From Oscillospiraceae bacterium (GTDB lineage: Bacteria; Bacillota; Clostridia; Oscillospirales; Ruminococcaceae), in contig JAFWVK010000058.1 in assembly GCA_017518255.1 (NCBI GenBank), forward strand, positions 1 to 59,866: 59,866 nucleotides of DNA, given 5' to 3'. Made by a program: the position numbers and the translations under genes. How positions within the stretch are numbered: position 1 is the stretch's first letter; every line of letters starts with the position of its first letter. The notes beneath the pieces were generated by a model, which was not told the origin of the DNA, did not search any database, and saw only the letters and a list, made by a program, of their open reading frames with translations. Of the stretch, positions 16,412-25,100 are shown one piece after another.

Positions 16412-17590
16412 ATGGAACAAGAAAAAATCGTAACCCCGGAAATACCGGCAGCAGATGAAGCAGAAAGAACCGTTGAGGAGATTTCTGCCGCAGTCGATGC
16501 GGAACTTTCAGAAGCACGCGCCTCCCGTTCCGATCCCGATCATCCCGTAGCATCCTATATTCCCGAATCCGCAAAACCCGATGTGCATGAAGAACATGAG
16601 GTCGGGGAGGGCATGACCAAAAAGGAAGCCATGCGAATCCGCATGAAGAGCATGAATAAATCCGAGATTGCCTATCTGCGCCGCAGACGTATATTTGACA
16701 AAGCGTGGCCGGTATTCCGGTTCCTGATTCTGTTCGGTCTGGCGTTTGTGATTCTGACGCCGCTGCTGTTCATGCTGAGCTACGGTTTCCGTGAGCGGCA
16801 GGATATGAACGATCCGACGGTTATCTGGATTCCGCGGCATCTCACCCTGAAAATAATGAAGCAGACAATCAGCGCAATGGGCTTGAATTCCGATACGAAC
16901 AATCCGCTTGTCAATACGGTGATTTTGAATCTCGGCTGCTCAATCTGTCAGGTTGTAACCTGTGCAATTACCGGTTACGGCTTTGCTCGGTTCAAGTTCA
17001 AGGGCAGAAATCTGCTGTTCGGAATTGTTATCCTGATGATTCTGGTTCCGACACAGATTATTTCGATTCCGCTTTATATGACCTTCCGCTTTTTCCTGTT
17101 CGGTCATGTCAATCTGATTGACAAAATGATGGTCATGTATCTGCCGGCGCTGATGGCGAACGGAATCCGTGCCGGACTGATGATTTTCATTTTCCGTCAG
17201 TTCTTCCGCGGCCTTCCGAAAGAACTTGAGGATGCCGCTTATCTGGACGGCTGCGGTCCGTTCAAGACCTTTATCAAGGTCATGGTTCCGAATGCCGGTT
17301 CCTCATTCCTGACGGTCTTCCTTTTCTCTATTGTCTGGTACTGGAATGATTTCTATGTCACCAGTTCGTTCTTCATGAACAAGAGAACCATCTCGCTCCA
17401 GCTAAAGAATCTCGACGGTTTGCTGAACATTGAAATTTTCAATAATGCGAATGCGAATATCAGCGCCCGCGAGAAGATTGTCTGGTTTGAAGCAGCCTGT
17501 CTGATTTCGATTACGCCGATGCTGATTCTGTATGCGTGCCTGCAAAAGCACTTTACAGAGGGCATTGAGCGCTCCGGTCTGGTCGGCTGA
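16412..17590 (+). CDS. Sugar ABC transporter permease, MalG type (pair 2), with long N-terminal tail
   Basis: A 392-residue membrane protein. The first 95 or so residues are hydrophilic, Glu/Ala-rich and then basic, an unusual cytoplasmic extension for this family. Six membrane helices follow, with the EAA-type loop (DAAYLDGCGPFKTFIKVMVP) from about residue 274. AAGGGGG precedes the ATG; the upstream frame from 16340 overlaps the previous gene. Last gene of the operon, followed by a terminator. The tail might contact the ATPase or another cytoplasmic partner. Confidence 0.92.
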   Translation: MEQEKIVTPEIPAADEAERTVEEISAAVDAELSEARASRSDPDHPVASYIPESAKPDVHEEHEVGEGMTKKEAMRIRMKSMNKSEIAYLRRRRIFDKAWPVFRFLILFGLAFVILTPLLFMLSYGFRERQDMNDPTVIWIPRHLTLKIMKQTISAMGLNSDTNNPLVNTVILNLGCSICQVVTCAITGYGFARFKFKGRNLLFGIVILMILVPTQIISIPLYMTFRFFLFGHVNLIDKMMVMYLPALMANGIRAGLMIFIFRQFFRGLPKELEDAAYLDGCGPFKTFIKVMVPNAGSSFLTVFLFSIVWYWNDFYVTSSFFMNKRTISLQLKNLDGLLNIEIFNNANANISAREKIVWFEAACLISITPMLILYACLQKHFTEGIERSGLVG

Positions 17591-17604
17591 TCTATCACAA
17601 AAAA

Positions 17605-17638
17605 GAGGCGCACTGCAATCAGCAGTGCGTCTTTCTTC
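17605..17638 (+). terminator. Terminator of the transport operon
   Basis: CGCACTGC with GCAGTGCG (17609-17616, 17622-17629) followed by TCTTTCTTCT. It lies between convergent genes and ends the eight-gene operon. Confidence 0.75.
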
Positions 17639-17648
17639 TGTTCTGTGT

Positions 17649-18467
17649 TTATTCGATTGTGATGCTTCCGTCAATTGTCTTGACACTGAGGGTTTTCGTG
17701 CGCCCATATTTAACGGCGTCGATTTCCAGATCAAGCGGATAAACCGTACCGGATTTGGCATCGGCGGGAATGTCAACGTAAAAAGTCATCAGTTCGCCTT
17801 CCGGTGAGATATAACCGTTCTGATTGAAAAAAGCAAATGCAAACAGGTGATTTCCGTCTGCTTCATTGATGGTTCCGTAGGTCATGGTGTCTTCAATATT
17901 ACTTCCGGTTTTATAGGATAAATTATCGGAATTCTCAAGCGTTACCGGTCGGATTGAGGGCGAAATATTTTTTGGATTGTAGTCAATTGTCAGACCTCCG
18001 GTTGAAAAAATAGAATCACCGGAGAGCCTGAGAGAGACTGGAACACGCTCCTGTCCTGCTTTTGCTTTGACGGAATCCACGCTAATCGTCAGCTCATACA
18101 GACCGGTTTCAGAAGAAACGGTGGTGCCGGAATCTGCGGGAGAATTTGCGCTGCTCTGCGTGGACAGGGCGGGTTCGATTCTGGTTTGACCGTTGCTGTC
18201 CGTCACAATAACAGTTGCATCGCTGCCGGGTGCCGAGCCGGTGTCGGCAACGGAGGAACCGCCCGCTGTATTCTGTGTGCCCTCCTGAATGTTTTGGGAC
18301 CGGTCTGTTCCGGATTCGGCACTTTCGCCGGAACTGAGCTCTGAGGTTTCGGAGCTTTCTGCGGGAGCAGAATCGGAGGATGACCGGCTGCTGCCGCAGG
18401 ATTGCAGTGCTGTGGCGGAAAGTGCTGCAACAAAAACAAGCAAAAAGATTTTGGAAATCTGTTTCAT
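17649..18467 (-). CDS. Lipoprotein with cohesin-like domain
   Basis: A 272-residue predicted lipoprotein. The signal peptide ends at LQSC (residue about 24), then a Ser/Glu/Thr-rich, disordered linker of about 95 residues leads to one C-terminal domain (residues about 122-272). That domain has the marks of a cohesin: an opening ISVDSVKAKAGQERVPVSL, the YDP-like DYNPKNIS, FAFAFFNQNG, a late GELMTFYVDIPADAKSGTVYPL strand and a closing TIDGSITIE. Cohesins bind dockerins. If functional, this would tether dockerin enzymes such as the nearby GH9s directly to the membrane by lipid. AAGGAG precedes the ATG, which overlaps the stop of the DUF58 gene. Confidence 0.8.
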   Translation of the reverse strand: MKQISKIFLLVFVAALSATALQSCGSSRSSSDSAPAESSETSELSSGESAESGTDRSQNIQEGTQNTAGGSSVADTGSAPGSDATVIVTDSNGQTRIEPALSTQSSANSPADSGTTVSSETGLYELTISVDSVKAKAGQERVPVSLRLSGDSIFSTGGLTIDYNPKNISPSIRPVTLENSDNLSYKTGSNIEDTMTYGTINEADGNHLFAFAFFNQNGYISPEGELMTFYVDIPADAKSGTVYPLDLEIDAVKYGRTKTLSVKTIDGSITIE

Positions 18468-19576
18468 GAGGGAGAACTCCTTTCGGTAAGAAACGCTTCG
18501 GCAGGAATAAAACGGATATTATCAAGCATATCGTTTTGCCGCGGAGGCTTCAGCGTGAAGATAAAGGACTGTGGATTTTCGTATGCATACTTTCTCACAT
18601 CCTGAGAAAGAAAAGGTGTGACAATGATAACGGGCTGATCGGATGCAAGCTGTTTCAGAAGCACCGAAAATCTGCATGAAATATCGTATGTCAGTGCCGC
18701 GAGAATTTGCAGAAGGCTGTGCAGTTCGGCTTTGCTGTTCTGAATGCCGGAATCAACCGGTGTTTCACCGATATTCGTATTGGCGCAGAACCGAACCGGA
18801 AGATTGCCGGAAGAAGCTTCTGTGAAAAGGGCAGCACAGAGGCGGATACAGTTTTCATAGCAGGCTTTGTCGGAGACGGTATCGCGGTCTGTCTCGCGCG
18901 TTTCGAGATTGAGCAAAATCGTAGAGCAGTTTTCAGCGGTTTCGTAATACTGCCAGACCATCGGATTTCCGAATCGGACGGTTGCGCTCAGTGCAAGATC
19001 GCGGACCGGGTCTCCCTCGGTATAGCTGCGGATTCCGCAGACCGCAAACCGGTCGGGCATCAGTGTTCTGGGGAGAATGTGATCTCCGGTCAGCCGGTGC
19101 AGATTTGCCGAAAGCGTCTGGGAGCGTTCGGCAGAGGGCAGAACCGTGATTGCAGTTTCCGAATCCGGAAACGGTCTGGAATGCTCAAAGGTAGAAAACA
19201 GATCGCTGATGACCAGAACTGCGTGTGAAACGGTGAAAATGCCCCGTTTTGTGCATTTTACGCGCCAGCTCCGTTCGATCTGACGGTAGGGGAACAGGCA
19301 GAAGCAGCTGAAAACAAATCTTGTTTCCTCCGCAACGGATGACTGTTCCGAAGCAAATACCAGCGAGGCATCCGTCGTCAGTTCTGCTTTCACCCACGGG
19401 AGCGGAAGCAGCTTCCGGTTGCAGATGGTTTCCGTCAGCGTGACGGTGTCACCCTCAACCGCTTCGTCCGCAGAAAAGCGGAGTGAATAGGAGACATTCC
19501 GGAATCCGTATTTCGCAGTCAGAATATGAATGAGAAAGACTGTTCCGAGAATGAGCAGTGCCACGAGAAAAATCAT
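18464..19576 (-). CDS. DUF58 domain protein
   Basis: A 370-residue protein with one N-terminal membrane helix (residues 1-18) and a DUF58 domain: the characteristic YTEGDPVRDLALSATVRFGNPMV near residues 190-212 corresponds to the family's Asp-Pro-Arg plus Trp-Arg motif region. DUF58 proteins regularly accompany MoxR ATPases and have a von Willebrand A-like fold. It overlaps both neighbours by four bases (ATGA), so MoxR, DUF58 and the cohesin lipoprotein are one translationally coupled operon. The exact function is unknown; the pair is thought to act as a chaperone-like module for membrane or secreted complexes. Confidence 0.88.
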   Translation of the reverse strand: MIFLVALLILGTVFLIHILTAKYGFRNVSYSLRFSADEAVEGDTVTLTETICNRKLLPLPWVKAELTTDASLVFASEQSSVAEETRFVFSCFCLFPYRQIERSWRVKCTKRGIFTVSHAVLVISDLFSTFEHSRPFPDSETAITVLPSAERSQTLSANLHRLTGDHILPRTLMPDRFAVCGIRSYTEGDPVRDLALSATVRFGNPMVWQYYETAENCSTILLNLETRETDRDTVSDKACYENCIRLCAALFTEASSGNLPVRFCANTNIGETPVDSGIQNSKAELHSLLQILAALTYDISCRFSVLLKQLASDQPVIIVTPFLSQDVRKYAYENPQSFIFTLKPPRQNDMLDNIRFIPAEAFLTERSSPS

Positions 19577-20529
19577 ACTTTCGGTACCTCAACGCTGTTG
19601 AGCAGATCGGAGATAACGTGCTTTTCGGCAGCCGGGTCAGCAAGTGCGGAACCGGTCAGGTGAATTCTGTGCGAACAGACAGCCGGAAAAACGGCTTTGA
19701 CATCATCCGGAATGACATACTCTCTGCCGGAGATTGCGGCATAGCTCTGCGATGCACTCTGCAAAGCAAGCAGACCGCGTGTGCTGAGACCGTAGCGGAT
19801 TTGCCGGTGATGCCGCGACGCATCTGCAAGATCGAGCAGATAGGTGAGAATATCATCGGAAATCCGGATTTTTTTGACAGCCTGCTGCATCGCGGAAATC
19901 TGCTCTGCCGAGGTGACCGGTTTCAGGGAATCAAAGGGATCCTGCCGGCTTCTGTCACGAAGAATCTTTGTTTCCGCCGTTCTGGAAGGCTGCCCCAGAT
20001 GCAGCTTCATGAAGAAACGGTCGAGCTGTGCCTCCGGCAGCGGGAAGGTTCCCTGATGCTCAATCGGATTCTGCGTTGCAATGACGAAGAACGGGTCCGG
20101 CAGCGGATACTGCTTTCCGTTATAGGTGACCTGCTTTTCGCCCATGCATTCCAGCAGACCGGACTGCGTGCGCGGCGCCATGCGGTTGATTTCATCGGCG
20201 AGCAGCAGATTGGTAAATACCGGACCTTTGCGGAAGACTGTCCGGACAGAATCGGTACTGCTGCCGGCAAGAACTTCATAGCCCGTCAGATCGGCAGGCA
20301 TCAGATCGGGTGTGCACTGAATACGGCTGAACTTACAGCCGGTGATGACAGAAAGCGCTTTGACCAGCGTTGTTTTGCCCGTTCCGGGGAGATCTTCAAT
20401 CAGCACATGCCCGCCGCAGAACAGCGCCGTGACAATCAGCCGCATCGGCTCATCATCCCCCTGAATGACAGTCCGGACGGAACGGATGATTTCACTGCTC
20501 AGCTGAGCGGGAGCGGCATTGCCATGCAT
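19573..20529 (-). CDS. MoxR-family AAA+ ATPase
   Basis: A 318-residue cytoplasmic ATPase. Walker A GTGKTT spans residues 49-54, Walker B LLLADEINR lies near residues 108-116, and an ATQNPIE sensor-1 region and PEAQLDRF follow. This is the MoxR (AAA_3) pattern. AGAGGTGAT precedes the ATG at 20529; longer readings begin upstream of the ribosome site. First gene of a three-gene operon. MoxR proteins work with DUF58/vWA partners in maturation of protein complexes. Confidence 0.93.
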   Translation of the reverse strand: MHGNAAPAQLSSEIIRSVRTVIQGDDEPMRLIVTALFCGGHVLIEDLPGTGKTTLVKALSVITGCKFSRIQCTPDLMPADLTGYEVLAGSSTDSVRTVFRKGPVFTNLLLADEINRMAPRTQSGLLECMGEKQVTYNGKQYPLPDPFFVIATQNPIEHQGTFPLPEAQLDRFFMKLHLGQPSRTAETKILRDRSRQDPFDSLKPVTSAEQISAMQQAVKKIRISDDILTYLLDLADASRHHRQIRYGLSTRGLLALQSASQSYAAISGREYVIPDDVKAVFPAVCSHRIHLTGSALADPAAEKHVISDLLNSVEVPKV

Positions 20530-20917
20530 ACGATCACCTCTTATTATGCTCATAATCAGGTTTATTATAGCATGAATTAACGGGATTGTCAACTAAACAG
20601 ACATCCCTGCACCAACTATACTAAATGTAATATTTCACGCCTTTAATACAACGTTGTTGCGTTTCTATCTGGAATGAAAATATATTGCGTTTTAGAATCT
20701 TTGTGACAATTGCTGAAAAACACTGAGTATGATTTATGCATCCTGATGATGCTTTTTGAGAAAAACTATGAAATGTTAAACAAATATTCACGATAAGTTC
20801 ATAAAATATCCATATAATACAGAGCGTTTTCGGCTATAATGAAAATGTCGGGATATTCCGGCCCAAAAATAAGAGGGGTTTTTGGATTTCTATTATTTAT
20901 TGAGAGGGGAATTTCAT
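20530..20917. other. Divergent promoter region between moxR and the first GH9 gene
   Basis: This 388-base AT-rich region holds the leftward promoter at 20564-20592 and possible rightward -10 elements (TATAAT at 20813-20818 and TATAAT near 20835) without a convincing -35. No ORF or RNA family was recognised. Confidence 0.5.
20564..20592 (-). promoter_or_regulatory. Promoter of the moxR-DUF58-cohesin operon
   Basis: Minus strand TTGACA (20587-20592) and TATAAT (20564-20569) with a 17-base spacer, about 35 bases from the gene start. Confidence 0.85.
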
Positions 20918-22999
20918 ATGGTAAAACGCTTTACGCAGCGGATCGGCGCAATTTGCACAGGTGCTGTGCTTACCTTCGGCTCGATCTGCACGAACTTCGG
21001 TGCGGCGCCCATCACGGCAAGTGCAGCCGATGCCAACTACGCAAGGCTTCTTCAGTACAGCCTGTATTTTTACGATGCCAACATGTGCGGCTCGGATGTT
21101 AAGTCCAAAACCGGCATGAACTGGCGCGGCAACTGCCATACCGATGATGCTGTTCCCGGCGGCTACCACGATGCAGGTGACCACGCAATGTTCGGTCTCC
21201 CGCAGGGCTATACCGCAACAGCACTCGAACTGAGCTATCTGGAATTTAAGGATGCTTATGAAGCAACCGGTCAGGCAGATCACATCAAGATGATTCTTGA
21301 TCGTTTCGCCACTTTCTTTAAGAATTCCACGAAGCTGAGTGGAGACAATGTCTCGAACTTCCTGTATCAGAAGGGCAACGGCAAAGTCGACCATGGCTAC
21401 TGGGGTCCGCCGGAGAGCCAGAGTTCCCGCAGTAATGAAATGTACTGGACCAGCAGCGGCGCGAGCGATATTGCCGCAAACTATGCATCTGCTCTTGCAC
21501 TGCATGCCAAGAACTTCGGCAGCAGCGAAGATCTGAACTATGCAAAGGCACTCTACAACTTCTCCACAAGATACAATCAGTGTGCAAAGGACGGTCCGTC
21601 CGGTTTCTATGACTCCGAAAAGTGCAAGGACGAGCAGACCATGGCTGCCGGCTGTCTTGCGCTTGCAACCGGCGACAGCAACTATAAGAATGCTCTGAGC
21701 TCCGGCGTCAAAGAGATCGGCGTGTGGTGGGCATACGGCTGGAACGATGCGAACCTCGGCGCTGCCGTGATGAACGGTATTGTCAACAAGGACTGGAGCG
21801 CTGCGAACAGCTATATCGGCGGCAAATGCAACGGCAGCGGCTACCTCTTTATGGATAAGTGGGGCAGCGCAAGACTGAATTGCTCGATGCAGTTTATGGC
21901 TCTGGTTGCAACCAGGGAAGGCGCCGGCAACTACACTGACTGGGCAATAGGCCAGATGAATTACATTCTCGGTTCCAACCCTGCAAACACCTGCTTTGTG
22001 ACTGGTTTTGCAAGCAACAGTGCAAAGAATGCACACCACAGAGGCGCTTCCGGTTATACCAGTTATTCTCAGTTTAATGGTAACAACTGGGATCCGAACG
22101 GTGATCATTCGCAGCCTTTTGCGCAGTACGGCGGCAATTCAAAACCGCTGATCGGCGCGCTTGTCGGCGGTCCGTGCGATGCGGGCGGTTCGTATCATGA
22201 TAACATGAATGACTATGTCTGCAACGAGGTCGCAATCGACTACAACGCAGGTCTGGTCGGCGCGGCAGCAGGTCTCTATCACTTCAAAAAGAGCGGCACG
22301 ACTGATACTTCCATCAACGGCGTAACCAAGATTTACAGCGGCGGCGGTTCTTCCTCTGAGACTGAACCTTCCGATACCACAACCACCCCGCATTCCTCTG
22401 ATCCGTATGTTGATCCGAGCGGCGAGACCACAAGAGAAGCAGTTGTCACCGGTTCCGGCAGAAAGTTCGATATCAATGTCGCAGGCGCTTCCAAGGTGAC
22501 TGTTACATTCAAGACCAACTCCAATGATTGGGAAGCAACCGGCTGCTTCGGTTACATGGGCAGCAAGTGGGAACAGGATGACTGGAAGGCGAATGCGCAG
22601 AGCGGCACTGTTAAGGTTGAATATGATATTCCTTCCGGTGTGAACAGCCTTCAGTTCCAGATCTTCTGGCCGGAATCCGCAACATTCGAGAGCGCGATTC
22701 TGACAATTCCGGGCGGCGGCGGTTCCTCCATCTCCACCGAGACAACTACTACGTCGTCTTCTAAGGACAATCCGCATAATAATTACAAGCGCGGTGACGT
22801 GGATGTCAGCGGCTCAGTGGATATTCTCGATGCGGTTCTGCTTGCCCGTGTTGCGGCAGAAGACACCAAGTGCGGTGTAACGGATGAAGGAAAGGGCAAT
22901 GCCGATGTCAACAGCGACGGCAGCGTGAAGACTGATGACCTGACCAAGCTGCTGAAATACCTTGCAAACATTCTCACGGAAGCACAGTTCAATGCATAA
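20918..22999 (+). CDS. GH9 cellulase with CBM-like domain and dockerin
   Basis: A 693-residue secreted endoglucanase-type enzyme. The signal peptide runs to about residue 36 (ASA-AD). The GH9 catalytic domain (about 40-455) contains GGYHDAGDH with the catalytic base Asp in DAGD (residues 85-88), the AHHRGA region, and NEVAIDYNAG with the probable acid Glu at residue 437. A Ser/Thr linker leads to a beta-sandwich carbohydrate-binding-like domain (about 505-610) and a type I-like dockerin (about 628-690: GDVDVSGSVDILD and ADVNSDGSVKTDD). GAGAGGGG precedes the ATG at 20918. GH9 enzymes cleave beta-1,4-glucan with inversion. It lies next to a second GH9 gene. Confidence 0.95.
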   Translation: MVKRFTQRIGAICTGAVLTFGSICTNFGAAPITASAADANYARLLQYSLYFYDANMCGSDVKSKTGMNWRGNCHTDDAVPGGYHDAGDHAMFGLPQGYTATALELSYLEFKDAYEATGQADHIKMILDRFATFFKNSTKLSGDNVSNFLYQKGNGKVDHGYWGPPESQSSRSNEMYWTSSGASDIAANYASALALHAKNFGSSEDLNYAKALYNFSTRYNQCAKDGPSGFYDSEKCKDEQTMAAGCLALATGDSNYKNALSSGVKEIGVWWAYGWNDANLGAAVMNGIVNKDWSAANSYIGGKCNGSGYLFMDKWGSARLNCSMQFMALVATREGAGNYTDWAIGQMNYILGSNPANTCFVTGFASNSAKNAHHRGASGYTSYSQFNGNNWDPNGDHSQPFAQYGGNSKPLIGALVGGPCDAGGSYHDNMNDYVCNEVAIDYNAGLVGAAAGLYHFKKSGTTDTSINGVTKIYSGGGSSSETEPSDTTTTPHSSDPYVDPSGETTREAVVTGSGRKFDINVAGASKVTVTFKTNSNDWEATGCFGYMGSKWEQDDWKANAQSGTVKVEYDIPSGVNSLQFQIFWPESATFESAILTIPGGGGSSISTETTTTSSSKDNPHNNYKRGDVDVSGSVDILDAVLLARVAAEDTKCGVTDEGKGNADVNSDGSVKTDDLTKLLKYLANILTEAQFNA

Positions 23000-23073
23000 T
23001 TCCTGAAATCTTTGTCCGGAGAGTGGATATACAAAGTAATTCTCTGTGACATTTGAAATTCATGTTTGTAACA

Positions 23074-23101
23074 CGGATACGGTCTTTTTTGACCGTATCC
23101 G
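23074..23101 (+). terminator. Hairpin between the two GH9 genes
   Basis: Perfect 11 bp stem, CGGATACGGTC with GACCGTATCCG and a T6 loop. No T-run follows, so it may attenuate or stabilise the first GH9 message and not fully terminate it. Confidence 0.5.
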
Positions 23102-23182
23102 CGTTCGCATATACAAATATTGGTGAAAATTTTAAGTAATCACTGTTTGTTATCATGTTTTATGAGAAAAGGAGGAGGTTTT

Positions 23183-25009
23183 ATGTATTATTCAAAAAAA
23201 ATCAAACGTACCGTTGCAGGTGCTATCAGTGCTGCGGTTTTGTCAACCGGCGCACAGGCATTCAGCACCGCACCCCTGACCGCTTATGCGGCAAATCCGG
23301 ATTACACGCAGGCGCTTGCCCTGTCTCTGTATTTCTTTGACGCAAATGCCTGCGGTTCCGGCATCAAGGATGGTCCTCTGACATGGCGCGGGGACTGCCA
23401 CACCTATGATGCACAGGTTGATCTGAGTTCTGTTTCAGGACTTTCCGGAAGCGAAAAGGATGCAGTGAAGGCTGCAAACAACGGCTCCTCTGTGATTGAT
23501 GCTTCCGGCGGCTATCACGATGCCGGCGACCATATCAAGTTTTCTATGACAATGGGCTTTGCCTGCACATCTATCGCATGGTCCTATTTTTCCTATCCGG
23601 ATGCATTTGAAAAAGCGGAGTGTACCGATCACCTGAAGTATATTCTCCGTAATATGTGCGATTACTTCATGAAGGTGACATTCCTCGATTCGAGCGGCAA
23701 TGTGATTGCGTATGTCGATCAGGTTGCATCAGAGGGCGAGGATCATTCCCAGTGGAGTGCGCCGGAAACACAAACCATGACAAGAACCGTATTCTTTGCC
23801 AGCCCGACTACCCCGATTGCGGATTCAGCCGGTGAGATGTCTGCCGCGCTCGCATCTTCTTCTCTTGCGTTTCAGAAAAGTGATCCTTCTTATGCAGCAG
23901 AATGCCTGCGCTACGCAAAGGCGCTTCATAAGTTCGGAAAAGATTACAAGTCTTACAAAGCGACCGGCAGAGGGAATATGTACGAAGGCAGCAGCAGCTT
24001 GGACGATGACATCTGCTGGGGCAAGCTCTGGTGTGATGTTGCCGAAAACGGCGGCAAGCTCCCCTCCGGTTATACCCCGCCCATTACCCTGACCGGGGAT
24101 AAATCTTTCAGCAACGGCGATTATGACGGCTGGCTCTATTGCTGGGGTAAGGTTTACAGCGGATATTCCGCACTGCTCGGTGAGCTTGGCTTTGACGGCG
24201 ACCGTTATCAGAAAGAAGCTGCGCTCGAAGTCAAAAGCACCGGCGGCGATAAATTTACGTCTTCATCCTATGCAGCAAACTGGGGCTGGGGCTCTGCGCG
24301 TTATAACTGTGCCTTGCAGGGCATTGCGTGGAGATCGGGCGACAGTACGCTGGAAGAAGCCGCAAAGCATCAGATGGACTGTATCCTCCAGTGGACGCCG
24401 ACCAATAATAATCCGTTTACCAGCTATTTCGTCGGCTACGGCAGCAAATACCCGCTGCATTATCATCACCGCGCTGCAAACCCCGGAACCGGTAATTCAA
24501 AGGATAACACGGAGGCAAAATACATTCTTTACGGCGCACTGCTCGGCGGTCCGGACAGCAACGGCGGCTATGAGGATGTGCAGGATACCTACACCTGTAC
24601 CGAACCGGCGCTGGATTACAACGGCAGTTTTGTCCTTGCAATTGCACCGCTTGTCAGCAAATACGGCGGAGATGCCTCCGCAGCGAAACAAACCATTCGG
24701 AATGCGCAGGAGATCAATGATTCCTTTGTGTTCGGAAACGGCGGCGGAGATGTGATTACCACCGAAACAACTACCACTACAACGGAATCTTCCTCAAAGG
24801 TTTCGCCGTATGTACTGATGCTCGGCGATGTGGACTGCAATCTCGAAGTGAATGTGCTGGATGCCGTTATGCTTGCGCGTGTTGCGGCAGAGGATACAAA
24901 AGTTCAGGTTACAGATGAGGGCAAGCTGAATGCTGACATGAATCAGGACGGCAGTGTCAAGACTGATGACCTGACAGCGCTGCTCCGTGTGTTAGCCGGT
25001 ATAAAATGA
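23183..25009 (+). CDS. GH9 cellulase with dockerin
   Basis: A 608-residue secreted enzyme starting behind AAAGGAGGAGG. A signal peptide is followed by a GH9 domain (about 38-490) with GGYHDAGDH (DAGD near residues 112-116), HYHHRAA and TEPALDYNG, whose Glu near residue 473 is the probable acid. There is no separate CBM; a short Thr-rich linker leads to a dockerin (about 545-608). That dockerin is close in sequence to the one on the neighbouring GH9 (both have LARVAAEDTK, VTDEGK and DGSVKTDD). Compared with that enzyme, this one has an extra loop before the DAGD motif and a GEDHSQWSAPE insert, so substrate preference may differ. Confidence 0.95.
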   Translation: MYYSKKIKRTVAGAISAAVLSTGAQAFSTAPLTAYAANPDYTQALALSLYFFDANACGSGIKDGPLTWRGDCHTYDAQVDLSSVSGLSGSEKDAVKAANNGSSVIDASGGYHDAGDHIKFSMTMGFACTSIAWSYFSYPDAFEKAECTDHLKYILRNMCDYFMKVTFLDSSGNVIAYVDQVASEGEDHSQWSAPETQTMTRTVFFASPTTPIADSAGEMSAALASSSLAFQKSDPSYAAECLRYAKALHKFGKDYKSYKATGRGNMYEGSSSLDDDICWGKLWCDVAENGGKLPSGYTPPITLTGDKSFSNGDYDGWLYCWGKVYSGYSALLGELGFDGDRYQKEAALEVKSTGGDKFTSSSYAANWGWGSARYNCALQGIAWRSGDSTLEEAAKHQMDCILQWTPTNNNPFTSYFVGYGSKYPLHYHHRAANPGTGNSKDNTEAKYILYGALLGGPDSNGGYEDVQDTYTCTEPALDYNGSFVLAIAPLVSKYGGDASAAKQTIRNAQEINDSFVFGNGGGDVITTETTTTTTESSSKVSPYVLMLGDVDCNLEVNVLDAVMLARVAAEDTKVQVTDEGKLNADMNQDGSVKTDDLTALLRVLAGIK

Positions 25010-25100
25010 TTTTGTATGATAAACACTTGTTATCTTTTTGCGGTGAACCGCATACAGCAGATTGCTGTGTGCGGCATCGCACTCTGAAAGGAGAATTTCA

